A stretch of 64,000 bases of DNA. Origin: DATJLY01 sp963729295 (GTDB lineage Bacteria; Pseudomonadota; Alphaproteobacteria; ATCC43930; CGMCC-115725). Below the pieces are notes generated by a model. It was not told the DNA's origin. It ran no database searches and was given only the letters and a program-made list of their open reading frames with translations. Each line of letters opens with the position of its first letter. The first letter of the stretch is position 1. Below, piece after piece: positions 8,614 to 17,024 of the stretch. A program made the translations under genes and the position numbers. The DNA lies in NCBI GenBank assembly GCA_963729295.1, contig CAVSNJ010000029.1, positions 62,001 to 126,000 of the forward strand, in the 5' to 3' direction.

Positions 8614-8969
8614 CAGAATGCCCGCGGATCGAAGCCGTGGTGGAGACAGACGATGCGCACGAGCCGGCGGAATGCGGCGTTGTGTTCGGTCTTGGGCGTC
8701 TCCGAACTGCGCTCGTTTTGATAGAGGTGCAGCATCTCGTGCGCGATGGTCCGCAGGAGTGTCTCGGAATGTCCGACATTGGCCGCCGAGATGGCGATGC
8801 AGTGCCGCGCGCTGTGGCCGCGGCAATAATGACCGCTCCGGTCGCGCGCCGCGATCACGTGGAACTCCACGTCATCGGCGTGCGGCAGGCCCCAGGCGCG
8901 GAACGGCGCCGAGACGCGCAGGAACTCGTAGGCCGCCGCCAGCATTTCGGGCGTAAGGCGCAGCGTCAC
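8613..8969 (-). CDS. SprT-like zinc metallopeptidase domain protein
   Basis: The protein has 118 residues. HEMLHLYQ is an HExxH zinc-binding motif, followed by TEHNAAFRRL, which can supply the third histidine; this arrangement is that of SprT/Spartan-like minimal metallopeptidases. The start overlaps the upstream stop by four bases (ATGA). It lies between a coiled-coil membrane protein and the muramidase. Within a phage lysis or virion operon it could process a structural protein or a host protein; the target cannot be told from sequence. The metal-binding residues are intact. Confidence 0.8.
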   Translation of the reverse strand: MTLRLTPEMLAAAYEFLRVSAPFRAWGLPHADDVEFHVIAARDRSGHYCRGHSARHCIAISAANVGHSETLLRTIAHEMLHLYQNERSSETPKTEHNAAFRRLVRIVCLHHGFDPRAF

Positions 8970-9241
8970 GGCGGCGGCCAGTGAAACTTGCCGGCAACGA
9001 AGCTGACGAAGAGAGAAACGACGCTGCTGACGCCGCCGGCCAGAAGCGTTGCGCGGAGATTGCGGGTCTGCGCTTCGTGCCGCTCGCGCCGGGCGCTTTC
9101 CTGTTCCGCGCCGGTGCGCTCGCTCGTCCAGACCAGCACGCGATCGAGTTTCTGGTCCATCGCGTCGACCTTGTCCTCGAGCGCGCCGAAGCGGCCTTCG
9201 AGGCGGCCAATGCGAATCTCGAGCGAACCGTTTCCTTCCAT
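8966..9241 (-). CDS. small coiled-coil protein with C-terminal membrane helix
   Basis: The 91-residue product begins MEGNGSLEIRIGRLEGRFGA. The heptad-rich N-terminal half (ALEDKVDAMDQKLDRVLVWT) predicts a coiled coil, and residues about 68-87 (LLAGGVSSVVSLFVSFVAGK) form one membrane helix ending in HWPPP. An upstream extension of the frame is arginine-rich and not used. The architecture is common among small phage proteins next to lysis genes, and holin or lysis-regulator roles are possible. Its stop overlaps the SprT-like gene start (ATGA). Confidence 0.7.
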   Translation of the reverse strand: MEGNGSLEIRIGRLEGRFGALEDKVDAMDQKLDRVLVWTSERTGAEQESARRERHEAQTRNLRATLLAGGVSSVVSLFVSFVAGKFHWPPP

Positions 9242-9243
9242 CG

Positions 9244-9435
9244 CTATTGCGGCTTCAGCACGAGCGCGGGCGGAGACTGCGTCAGATCGACGACGTAGCG
9301 ATCGTCGGGCGCCCGGCCCGGCGTCTCGATCGTCGCTTCGCCCGCCTGCGCCTGGAGAGCGAGATCGCGCGGCGCGCAAGAACCGTGCCGCCGGATCGCG
9401 CCCGTCGAAATGTCGTAAACGGCGAAGTGAGTCAT
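9244..9435 (-). CDS. small phage protein, unknown
   Basis: The product has 63 residues and starts MTHFAVYDISTGAIRRHGSC. Its ATG overlaps the stop of the large tail protein gene (ATGA). Short proteins of this style (a statement of a beta-strand, 'YDISTG', then APDDRYVVDL) are often found directly downstream of phage tail-tip genes and may be tail-fibre accessory or assembly proteins. I see no domain that proves this. Coupled translation and position support it as a real gene. Confidence 0.6.
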   Translation of the reverse strand: MTHFAVYDISTGAIRRHGSCAPRDLALQAQAGEATIETPGRAPDDRYVVDLTQSPPALVLKPQ

Positions 9436-12400
9436 CGCCGCAGTTCCGTCACGGAAAGATCGACATAGCTTGCCGTCGCTGCCGGGCTCACGCCCGATAC
9501 CATGTCGGCGATGAAGGCGAACACGCCCGATTGCGCGCCCGGCGTATAGGTCGTCTGTTTCGCCACCGTTGCGGTGACGCCGGGATTGACGGTGATGCCG
9601 GCGCTATCGAGCACCGCGACGCCCTGATAGGTGACGCGCCAAACGATCGTCACGGCGGAGGACGCGTTGTTCGTGAATTGCGCGTTGTAAGCGATCTGGA
9701 CGAGCTGCCCCGTAGTCGTCAGCGTGCCCGAGACCAGGGTCGCATTCGACGGCGATGTCGGCAGCGTGATCGGTCCGGCGGCCGAGACCGTGAGCTGCGC
9801 CGTCGCGGCATTCAACGCCATATCCGGCGTCTGGATGATGCCCGGCAGCAGCCCGCTCGCGGTTATCGGCGGGGCAGCGAGCGTATGCGAATAGCTCGAA
9901 ACCTGGTCGAGCGTTTGCTTGCCGCCGCCATAAGGGTTGAAGCTCAAGAGCTTCACGTAGATCGTCTGGCCGATGTCGGTACTGTCATAGCCGACGGTAA
10001 AGTAGCTCCCCTCCCTGAGCCGCGCGAAACTCGCGCCTGCCGAATGTGCGGCAATCGACGTGCCGTAAAAGCCGCGGCGCAAATATCCCGGCGTGGCGCC
10101 GTTCTTGCCGAGATTGTAGGTGTACTGCGCGGTGAGACTTGCCTGCTCGTAGGTCACGAGCTCGCCATCGACAATGCAGAGCGTGTTGCCATGGTCGGCG
10201 TCGGCCTGCGTGCCAGGCAGCAGCGTGCCTTCGCTTTCGGCAAGGTTCACCGCGAGCGTATTCACGGTGTCGGGATCGGACCCGCTCGCGAAATTCGCGC
10301 TGAGCGTGCCCATCGTCGTGCCACCCAGAAGAGTGCCGGCATATTTGAAGGTCACATTGTCCTGACTGATCCAGATGTCGCAGCCGCCCCAATTCGACCC
10401 CGAGCCGTTGGTGCAGAGGATCGTCTCCATCCCCATGACATTGCCGATCTGCACCGGGGCGTCGAACGTGATGGGAGGAAGCGCGTTGGGCGCCGGGAGA
10501 TTGTAGTTCGGCACGTAGCCCGAAGGCCGCGCGTGCGCGTAGAGGGGCGCAGCACCCGTCCCCTCGAGATATTCTTCGGCCGTGATCGAGAGCGAGCGGT
10601 CGTCGTTCTCGGTGATTTCCTTGATGCGGACCCACTGATTCGCGAGGCCGGCGTTCGCGTCGTTGAGCGCAACGATGTCCATCGGATCGAGCAGGATGTA
10701 TTCGCGCCCGAGCGTGAAGGAAAAGGTACGCAGGATCTGCTCGCGCCCGAGCATGAGTTGCGCTGACTGGAGCGCGGCTCTCTGGTCGCAGAAGAGATGA
10801 AGCTGCTTCGAGCCCGAGGATTTGACGCCGAACAATGAGATCGCAGCGTCATCCTTGGCCTCGACGATGGTGGGATTGTAGTAGTTCGCGCGATCGAGAT
10901 ATTCGAGCTGGATGTCGTTTTCCTGGTCGGCGATGTCGAGGCGCGTCACGGTGACCGGATCGGGCGATGGCGCTGCCGATACCGATTTCGGGTTCGTCGT
11001 CTGGTTCGACGCCATGAAATCGTCGTCGCCGAGGCTATAGATCGGCTGCGTCGGCGGCGCGTAGCTCGCCCCGTTTGCACTCAGAGCTGCGTCGCCATAG
11101 GGGACGACGCTCAAGAGGCCGCCGGACCACACGATCTCGCTGTTGGTCGCCTGCATCAAGTCTTGCAGGAACGTGTTCGCCGCGCTTTGCGTCGAGACCA
11201 CAGGCGAGACGAAGAGGCCCGCAGCCTGGCAGTAGCTGCGATATGTCGAGAGATCGCCAAGGCGCGCCGCCGGAAACTGCGTCAGCCCGTAATAGGGGTT
11301 GGTGAGAAAATCCTGCAGCACGTCGGCCGGGTTGGCATCCGAGCTGTCGAGAATGAGAACGGTCTTGCCCGCGTCGGCCGAGCTGAAGATATATTCGCCG
11401 AACGAGGCGGGAGAAGTAACGGAGAGCTCGAACTGCCCTTCGGAGGGGGCAGTCAGAACCTGGCTCAATTCCTCGCCGATAAAGGTGAGGCTGACGCCCG
11501 TGCCGCTTTCGGTCGCTTCGTTCGAGAGCGTGACCTCGTCGGCGAAGGTCAGCACGTCGTTCGCCGCGTTCGATCCCGCACTGTTCGAGAGCGTGAGGGA
11601 ACCTTGCGTCACGGCGCTGACGGTCGTCGCGTAGGGCCACGCATTCGGCGGCACGTCGTAAAGGGTTGCCCCGGCGCTAACGCTGGCGAGCGTGCTGGGC
11701 GCGAGAACCACCGCCGATCCGTCCGACACGTTGCCGGTGATCTCGAAATTGCAATTCCAGGTCTCGGGCGAGCCATAGAGCCCGGTGCTGATGCTGAGAA
11801 ACGCCGTCGTGCCGGAGACGTTCGCGACCGTCGCCACGATGTCATAAGTGTTCGGGTCGCTGACGGTCGCGCCCCCAGGCGGCACGGGCGAGCAGTTCAG
11901 AATCTCGCTGTCGTTGAGCGCGCCGGTGAAGGTCGCGCCGATCTGGAGGGTGGCCCCAGTTATCGAGGCCGCCGCCGGAGTGGCGACCGTGATCGAGGTT
12001 GGCGTGACGGATTCGACCGTCGTACCGCCGGCAAAGACCCCGGCGCTGTCAGTGACCGGCGTCCCTCCCGAGGCCGAGAAATTTCCGCTGACATTGCTGA
12101 CGATGGCAGAACCCGAGGAAGCGTTTCCCGTCGCGCTGCCGCCGAAAATATCCTGCACGAAGGTGAAGGGCGGAACGCCAGCGCCGATGACGCGGCCGCC
12201 GACGACGATCCCCGCCATTGCGCCAAGGCCGGTGACGATGCTGCTCCCGGCCGAGATCGTGCCCGTGGTGATGTCGGTATAGAAGACGCCGGGGCTGAGC
12301 GCCGCCGCGATGATGACGACTGGCTGTCCCGCATCGGCGGCGGCGAAGGTCCAGCCGATCGTCGGGGCGAAGGTATATTCGCCGGAGGATGGCGAGCTGC

Positions 12401-13235
12401 CGACGAGCGTCAAGGCCGTGCCGGGCGTGCGGCCGCCCGTGGCGCCGACATCCCACACGACGCCGGAAGCCGACGACGTTTCCCATGCGACGCCTGTGCC
12501 AATGGCATAGACGAGGCCAGACAAGGTCGTGGGATCAGCGGTGCCGTTCGCATTGTTGAGCTGATACGGCGACGCCGCCGGAACGATGAGGTGGAAGGTG
12601 ACGCCGTAGTCGTAATCGTAATAGGCCGCGGTGACGGCATAGGAGCCCGACGAGGGAATTGTCGCGCTCTCGACGACGGCGCCGGTGTCGGCAAACCGGA
12701 CTTCGAAGGTCAGGTTCGGCAGCTCGGTGCTGTCGCCGAGGCTCAGGCCCTGCGCCGCGGCGTAAGCGATGCCACGAAAATTCTGCGCATCCTGCGGCGC
12801 GAACGAGGCGAGCCACTGCCACGGGAGCTGTTGGTAATCACCATCGAAGAAGGTGAAGCCGGCGGCCGTGTTGGGCGCCGGGGATTCCTTGAGGGCGGAT
12901 ATCCCGGTGCCGAACGAGATCGGGGATTTGTTCTGCCACGCCTGGACGATGGCGGAGACCGGCCCTTCCGCGAGGCCGAATGCGAACGAGGCGGAGTAGG
13001 AATAGCCCGTTACGGTGGGAGACGGCCCCCCACCTTTCCCGCCTGAAGTCGGTGTGCTGTAGACCGGCGTCGCTTGAAAATTGCCGTACCAGGTGAGATT
13101 GCCCGACATGCGGGCCTGGCCGTAGCCGAACGGACGCGGCACGCCGTTGGCCGAGCTGTTGATGCGCAACGACGTCGCGGGGATCGGCGTCCGCCGCGTC
13201 TTCATGACCGGCGCGGCGAAGAGGGCGTTGGTCAT
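9432..13235 (-). CDS. phage tail-tip / host-specificity protein
   Basis: The product has 1267 residues, starting MTNALFAAPVMKTRRTPIPA at an ATG that overlaps the NlpC/P60 gene stop; an upstream extension in the same frame is antisense-like noise. The section around residues 690-950 (LGREYILLDPMDIVALNDAN and EITENDDRSLSITAEEYLEG) matches the putative phage tail protein domain of tail-tip baseplate hubs. Earlier parts are beta-rich, threonine/serine/glycine-rich and contain two copies of a module shared with the connector and tail-tube proteins. The C-terminus is a beta-sandwich-like receptor-facing region. This is the adsorption protein at the distal tail end. Confidence 0.88.
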   Translation of the reverse strand: MTNALFAAPVMKTRRTPIPATSLRINSSANGVPRPFGYGQARMSGNLTWYGNFQATPVYSTPTSGGKGGGPSPTVTGYSYSASFAFGLAEGPVSAIVQAWQNKSPISFGTGISALKESPAPNTAAGFTFFDGDYQQLPWQWLASFAPQDAQNFRGIAYAAAQGLSLGDSTELPNLTFEVRFADTGAVVESATIPSSGSYAVTAAYYDYDYGVTFHLIVPAASPYQLNNANGTADPTTLSGLVYAIGTGVAWETSSASGVVWDVGATGGRTPGTALTLVGSSPSSGEYTFAPTIGWTFAAADAGQPVVIIAAALSPGVFYTDITTGTISAGSSIVTGLGAMAGIVVGGRVIGAGVPPFTFVQDIFGGSATGNASSGSAIVSNVSGNFSASGGTPVTDSAGVFAGGTTVESVTPTSITVATPAAASITGATLQIGATFTGALNDSEILNCSPVPPGGATVSDPNTYDIVATVANVSGTTAFLSISTGLYGSPETWNCNFEITGNVSDGSAVVLAPSTLASVSAGATLYDVPPNAWPYATTVSAVTQGSLTLSNSAGSNAANDVLTFADEVTLSNEATESGTGVSLTFIGEELSQVLTAPSEGQFELSVTSPASFGEYIFSSADAGKTVLILDSSDANPADVLQDFLTNPYYGLTQFPAARLGDLSTYRSYCQAAGLFVSPVVSTQSAANTFLQDLMQATNSEIVWSGGLLSVVPYGDAALSANGASYAPPTQPIYSLGDDDFMASNQTTNPKSVSAAPSPDPVTVTRLDIADQENDIQLEYLDRANYYNPTIVEAKDDAAISLFGVKSSGSKQLHLFCDQRAALQSAQLMLGREQILRTFSFTLGREYILLDPMDIVALNDANAGLANQWVRIKEITENDDRSLSITAEEYLEGTGAAPLYAHARPSGYVPNYNLPAPNALPPITFDAPVQIGNVMGMETILCTNGSGSNWGGCDIWISQDNVTFKYAGTLLGGTTMGTLSANFASGSDPDTVNTLAVNLAESEGTLLPGTQADADHGNTLCIVDGELVTYEQASLTAQYTYNLGKNGATPGYLRRGFYGTSIAAHSAGASFARLREGSYFTVGYDSTDIGQTIYVKLLSFNPYGGGKQTLDQVSSYSHTLAAPPITASGLLPGIIQTPDMALNAATAQLTVSAAGPITLPTSPSNATLVSGTLTTTGQLVQIAYNAQFTNNASSAVTIVWRVTYQGVAVLDSAGITVNPGVTATVAKQTTYTPGAQSGVFAFIADMVSGVSPAATASYVDLSVTELRR

Positions 13236-13735
13236 GTTTCTCCGCGAGGCCAGAGCGTGAAGAAGCGGACGGGGCGCCCGGCCAACCGTCCTTCCGTCGC
13301 GCGGTCGAGCATGAACATTCCTGCGGCGGCATTGGCGTGCGCGATCGCGGGCCAGCCCGGCGGCATGATGACGGCACCATGCGCCCAAGCATGGGCGAAG
13401 CGGAAGAGCGCCAAATCGCCGGGCTTCGCCTTATCGACCGGAATCTCGCGCGCGTGCTCGAGCACGGTTGCAAGGTAGGTCTCGTTGGCCAATTTCTTCA
13501 GGTTCCACTGGAACGCATACGCCGCATCGGCGGCTGCGATTTCGCGCACGCGCGCTGGCGCCGCAGCGCGGGCGATCAAATAAATCGACTGTGCGCAGTC
13601 GACTCCGCCTTTGTCGGCAATGCGGCCTGCCTCGTCCCGTGTCGCCTTGATGCGGCCCCGGTGATGAAACGCCGTGCCGAGCCACGACGCTGCCTCGCGC
13701 ACGATGGCCGCGCGCCCCGACGCTTCCTCGCTCAT
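13232..13735 (-). CDS. NlpC/P60-type tail peptidase
   Basis: The protein has 167 residues and starts MSEEASGRAAIVREAASWLG. The motif GGVDCAQSIYLIARAAAP carries the catalytic cysteine of an NlpC/P60 (CHAP-like) peptidase, and AHGAVIMPPGW with the following AHANAA supplies the histidine region. Gene-transfer agents and related siphoviruses carry such a peptidase between the DUF2163 protein and the tail-tip protein, where it locally opens peptidoglycan during DNA entry. Start and stop are coupled to its neighbours by four-base overlaps. A frame extension upstream is not coding. Confidence 0.88.
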   Translation of the reverse strand: MSEEASGRAAIVREAASWLGTAFHHRGRIKATRDEAGRIADKGGVDCAQSIYLIARAAAPARVREIAAADAAYAFQWNLKKLANETYLATVLEHAREIPVDKAKPGDLALFRFAHAWAHGAVIMPPGWPAIAHANAAAGMFMLDRATEGRLAGRPVRFFTLWPRGET

Positions 13736-14670
13736 ACCGCCGTTTCCGGCACGGGGATGCTGAGGCATCCGCCGAAATTCGCCGTGTTCTGGAACGCGCC
13801 GCAGGTACCGTAGGATTTGTCGCAACCGGGATATGCCGTGAAGCTGTCGCCGACGGCGACGCCGAACGGAAACGGCGCAATCAAGGTGAAGACGCCGCCG
13901 CTCCAGCTCCGCACCGTCCGGGCATAGCCTTCGCTTGCGCCCGAATTCATCACCACGCGGCCCAAGGCGTAGGTGCCGGAGCCCGCGGGCGCGGCGATGC
14001 TCGAGGTGAACTGGTTCGGCGCCGCGCCCAGCGCGGAGACCGCGCCGTTCTGCGCGAAGCCCGCGGCCAGCAATGTGCAGCCCTGGTCGAACAGCGTGTG
14101 CACGCAGCTCGCCTGGAACAGATTGCGCGGCAGCAGGTTCGCGAGCTTCTTCAGGTGGCTGTAGATCGTGATGACGGACTGGCTGCGGCCCACGTCGATC
14201 TCGCCGACCGTGCCATAGAAGATCGTGACGATGCCGGTCGGCGTAAGCGGCACACCCGGCGCGGGCCACGCCGGCGCAATGGCGCGATCGACCTGCACCT
14301 CGGCATTGTCCAACGCGCCCGCCTGCGCCGCGGCAAGCCACGGCTGCGATCCGATCGCGTCGGGAAACGGCGCGCCTGAAAGCGGATCGACGAGGCGAGG
14401 CGCCACTACGACTTGCCAGGTATCGACGTCGAGCCCGGTCTTGTAGTGGGCGACTGCCTTCGCCTTGGCTTGATCGAAGGTCGGGCCCTGTGCCGACCAA
14501 TAATTTCCGGCGGCCGAAACGTCGATTTGGCCGGCGCTATAGCGCAGCTCCGTCACGCCGCCGAACGCGCCGGCGAGCTTGAAGGTATAGCAATCGACAT
14601 CGACGAACGAGCGCGTCGCGAGCAGAGCCGCCGTGGCGCCCGGCGCAATCTCGTACCAGGGCGTTTTCAT
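13732..14670 (-). CDS. DUF2163 phage tail protein
   Basis: The protein has 312 residues and starts MKTPWYEIAPGATAALLATR. The segment SHLKKLANLLPRNLFQASC followed by HTLFDQGC and the C-terminal CDKSYGTCGAFQNTANFGG is the conserved pattern of the DUF2163/BR0599 family found in gene-transfer agents and siphophages, with cysteines that likely bind a metal or form disulfides. These proteins form part of the distal tail hub. The upstream ATG at 14694 is less likely because the conserved start is at 14670. The gene order DUF2460, DUF2163, NlpC/P60, tail tip matches the GTA order except for the inserted fibre genes. Confidence 0.88.
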   Translation of the reverse strand: MKTPWYEIAPGATAALLATRSFVDVDCYTFKLAGAFGGVTELRYSAGQIDVSAAGNYWSAQGPTFDQAKAKAVAHYKTGLDVDTWQVVVAPRLVDPLSGAPFPDAIGSQPWLAAAQAGALDNAEVQVDRAIAPAWPAPGVPLTPTGIVTIFYGTVGEIDVGRSQSVITIYSHLKKLANLLPRNLFQASCVHTLFDQGCTLLAAGFAQNGAVSALGAAPNQFTSSIAAPAGSGTYALGRVVMNSGASEGYARTVRSWSGGVFTLIAPFPFGVAVGDSFTAYPGCDKSYGTCGAFQNTANFGGCLSIPVPETAV

Positions 14671-14736
14671 TGTCCCGCGCGCGATCGACCGCATGCGGCT
14701 AACGCCACGCCAACCCTGCGCGCGCGGTAAGCGAAC

Positions 14737-15387
14737 TTAGACATGATAGGCGACGGTGCCGGAGATCGTGACGGGCGCGGTGAGGTCCGAAACCGGGAGC
14801 GGCTGGTTGGCCTTGCCGCTGCCGTTTTCCTCGAACGTGATGAAGCTCTCGTTCGGCAGCACGAGCAGGCTCGCGAAGGTGTAGCCGCTGTCGAGCGCCA
14901 CGCCGGTCATGGCGCCGACCACGCCGTTGCCCTGGTCGCTGCTGACATTGGCCGAGGCGAAGGGCAGTCCGCCGATCTCCAAATTGCCCGCCATGCCGCC
15001 CAGCGCCGAGACCGCGACCTTGAACTGGCACATGACGACGCGGCCGATGCGGGTCCACGACCCGACCTGGGTCGTGTAGGTCGGCGAGCCTGCGGTGGTT
15101 GACCCTATCAGCGTCGGCGCCCACGTGCCCTCGGCATAGGAGGCCTGGGTCGTGTCGGTGAGGACGGCGCCATTGATCGGGCTGACCGTCGGGAACGTCT
15201 CGCCCGCTGGCAACACGAGATTGTCGCTGCCGTCGACGCCGGGATATGGCCGGCCGCCCGGCGTCGTGCCGTCGCCCATGACGAGGCGGTTGTTCGTCAC
15301 GTCATAGATCGGCTCGCCCTGCGCAGGGGTGACGCCGGCGATATTTGCCGCCGTGTCGCGGCGGAGCTGAAGCTGCGTCGTGGTCAT
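14737..15387 (-). CDS. tail fibre / receptor-binding protein
   Basis: The product has 216 residues. It opens with MTTTQLQLRRDTAANIAGVT and GEPIYDVTNNRLVMGDGTTP, the repeat-like start seen in hyaluronidase-type and major-tropism-determinant tail fibres. The remaining part is a beta-rich C-terminal domain. No signal peptide is present, in contrast to the three genes upstream. The ATG overlaps the stop of the SGNH-hydrolase gene by four bases. I infer a trimeric fibre or spike that contacts the cell surface. Confidence 0.75.
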   Translation of the reverse strand: MTTTQLQLRRDTAANIAGVTPAQGEPIYDVTNNRLVMGDGTTPGGRPYPGVDGSDNLVLPAGETFPTVSPINGAVLTDTTQASYAEGTWAPTLIGSTTAGSPTYTTQVGSWTRIGRVVMCQFKVAVSALGGMAGNLEIGGLPFASANVSSDQGNGVVGAMTGVALDSGYTFASLLVLPNESFITFEENGSGKANQPLPVSDLTAPVTISGTVAYHV

Positions 15388-17024
15388 TTAATCGTCCCGC
15401 TGTTCTTCGCGTTGATGACCGCAAGCCCCATGGCGGTGATGGAGTGTCCGAGGAAGCTCGGATGATCGCCTTCGCCGGTGAACGCTTCGCCGACCGGCTC
15501 GCCGGAATTGTGTGCGTTCGCCGTGGCGCTGAACATCGTCACCGTGCAGTCCGTGCCCATCGATGCGGCGGTCACGGTGAAATTGTTCTCGACGGTCGAG
15601 CCTCCGGGATTGAGCACGAGACTGTCGCCGACCGACGGGCAGGCGCTCAGGTGGATCGTCTTGGTGTTGGCGGCGGCATTCTGCGACACCGTCGACGTAA
15701 AACTCGGCACGGCCCAAAGCCCGTTCGACACGACCTCGGGCTGAATGTCGATCACGCCGTCAACGCAGGAGAGGCCATCACCAAGGCCGCCGCTCGGGCA
15801 GCTCTCGGTGCCGCCCGTGAGGAAAGTGTTGAAGTTCCAGACCTCGCCGCCCGGATAGGTCCACGGCGTTCCCGCGCTCTCCTGGTGCGCCGCGTCGGTC
15901 CAGCAATACTCGCCGGCGGTGGCGCAGCTATAGGCGCTGGTCACGGTGTCGAAGGTCGAGGCCACGATCGTCGTCTGCACCAGGTGGATGCCGGGGAACG
16001 CCTGGTGCAGCATCTTCCACCACGCCTGCGCGTCGGCGAGGTCGGTGTCGTTGTGGAAATGCTCGCTGATGAAGGTCGTGAACGGCCAGTGATTGCCGGG
16101 GTTGAGCGCGGCGAGCGCGGTCAAGAGTTGAATGTGGTAGCCGTACTGGCCGAGGCTCGTGCCGCCTTCGCTGCTCGACGCCTCGCTCTCGCCTTGCGTC
16201 CCCATGTTGAAGAACGATTGGCTTGTCGAGAGCGTGCTATCGTCGAGCCCGCGCGAGGCCCAGTCATAGACGCCGCGGCCGTTTCCTTCCTGGCTGTCGC
16301 CCTGGCCGTAGAGGATGCTGTCGCCACCGAGCACCGACACGGGCGAGCCGTCCCAGCCTTGGCACACCGTCACCATCGGGCCGAAAGCGTCCGCGGTGAA
16401 GGTCGCGCCGGTAATCGTTCCGCCGGTGAGGAGCGAGGACAGGCTCGAAGCGCTTGCGGCCACTTCGACCGCTTCGCCCTTCGTGCCGAAGGCGCCGTTC
16501 GTCGTCGCGTACCAGCCGAGCCTTTGGCCGCCGCTCGGCGTGTCCTTCAAGGTCCGGATCCACGCCGCGGCAGAATTGGCCGGGATCGTGATGCCGGGCA
16601 CGGGGTCGGAGATGACCTGGCTGCCGTTCGCGACCGTCGTCGTGGCATTGCCGCCGAAGGTGATGGTCGTGAACGTGCCGGCCGGATATTCGAGCGTGGC
16701 GCCGTCGATATTGTAGGAATTGCCGAGCGCGTGCTCGACATGCGTGTCGAGCGCGGCGTAGGCGGTGAAGGCGAAGCGCGGGTTCTCGCACGGCCAGTTC
16801 GCCGTCGGCAGCAGGATGCGGCTCACTTCGGCGAGCTGGCCCGCGGTCGGCGTCTCGAACGCGAGCGCGTCGACCTGGAAGCGCGACTGCGCCGAGGCGT
16901 TGATCATGTAGAGCGTCGCGGGATCGACGCTCGCCGCGCCGCCGCCGCGCACGAGGAACGCGGCCGTGGGTACGGCGCACCAAGCGAGGCCCAGCGCCGC
17001 CAGGGCGAGCGCGCGCACGCTCAT
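15384..17024 (-). CDS. exported SGNH/GDSL-type hydrolase in tail operon
   Basis: The product has 546 residues with a Sec-type signal peptide (MSVRALALAALGLAWCAVPT, cleavage near TAA-F). Residues about 233-250 (VLGGDSILYGQGDSQEGNG) hold a GDS block I with the nucleophile serine, and EGDHPSFLGHSITAMG near residue 525 is the DxxH block V, so the fold is that of SGNH hydrolases and esterases. In phage tails such enzymes often deacetylate surface polysaccharide; here the export signal instead suggests secretion by the Sec route. It lies between a glycine-rich exported protein and a fibre gene, both coupled by ATGA overlaps. The substrate is unknown. Confidence 0.75.
   Translation of the reverse strand: MSVRALALAALGLAWCAVPTAAFLVRGGGAASVDPATLYMINASAQSRFQVDALAFETPTAGQLAEVSRILLPTANWPCENPRFAFTAYAALDTHVEHALGNSYNIDGATLEYPAGTFTTITFGGNATTTVANGSQVISDPVPGITIPANSAAAWIRTLKDTPSGGQRLGWYATTNGAFGTKGEAVEVAASASSLSSLLTGGTITGATFTADAFGPMVTVCQGWDGSPVSVLGGDSILYGQGDSQEGNGRGVYDWASRGLDDSTLSTSQSFFNMGTQGESEASSSEGGTSLGQYGYHIQLLTALAALNPGNHWPFTTFISEHFHNDTDLADAQAWWKMLHQAFPGIHLVQTTIVASTFDTVTSAYSCATAGEYCWTDAAHQESAGTPWTYPGGEVWNFNTFLTGGTESCPSGGLGDGLSCVDGVIDIQPEVVSNGLWAVPSFTSTVSQNAAANTKTIHLSACPSVGDSLVLNPGGSTVENNFTVTAASMGTDCTVTMFSATANAHNSGEPVGEAFTGEGDHPSFLGHSITAMGLAVINAKNSGTIK

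Noticed and set aside
11163..13046. A 627-codon plus-strand ORF over the tail-tip gene
   Set aside because: It lies opposite the tail-tip gene, has no recognisable domain and no credible ribosome-binding site.
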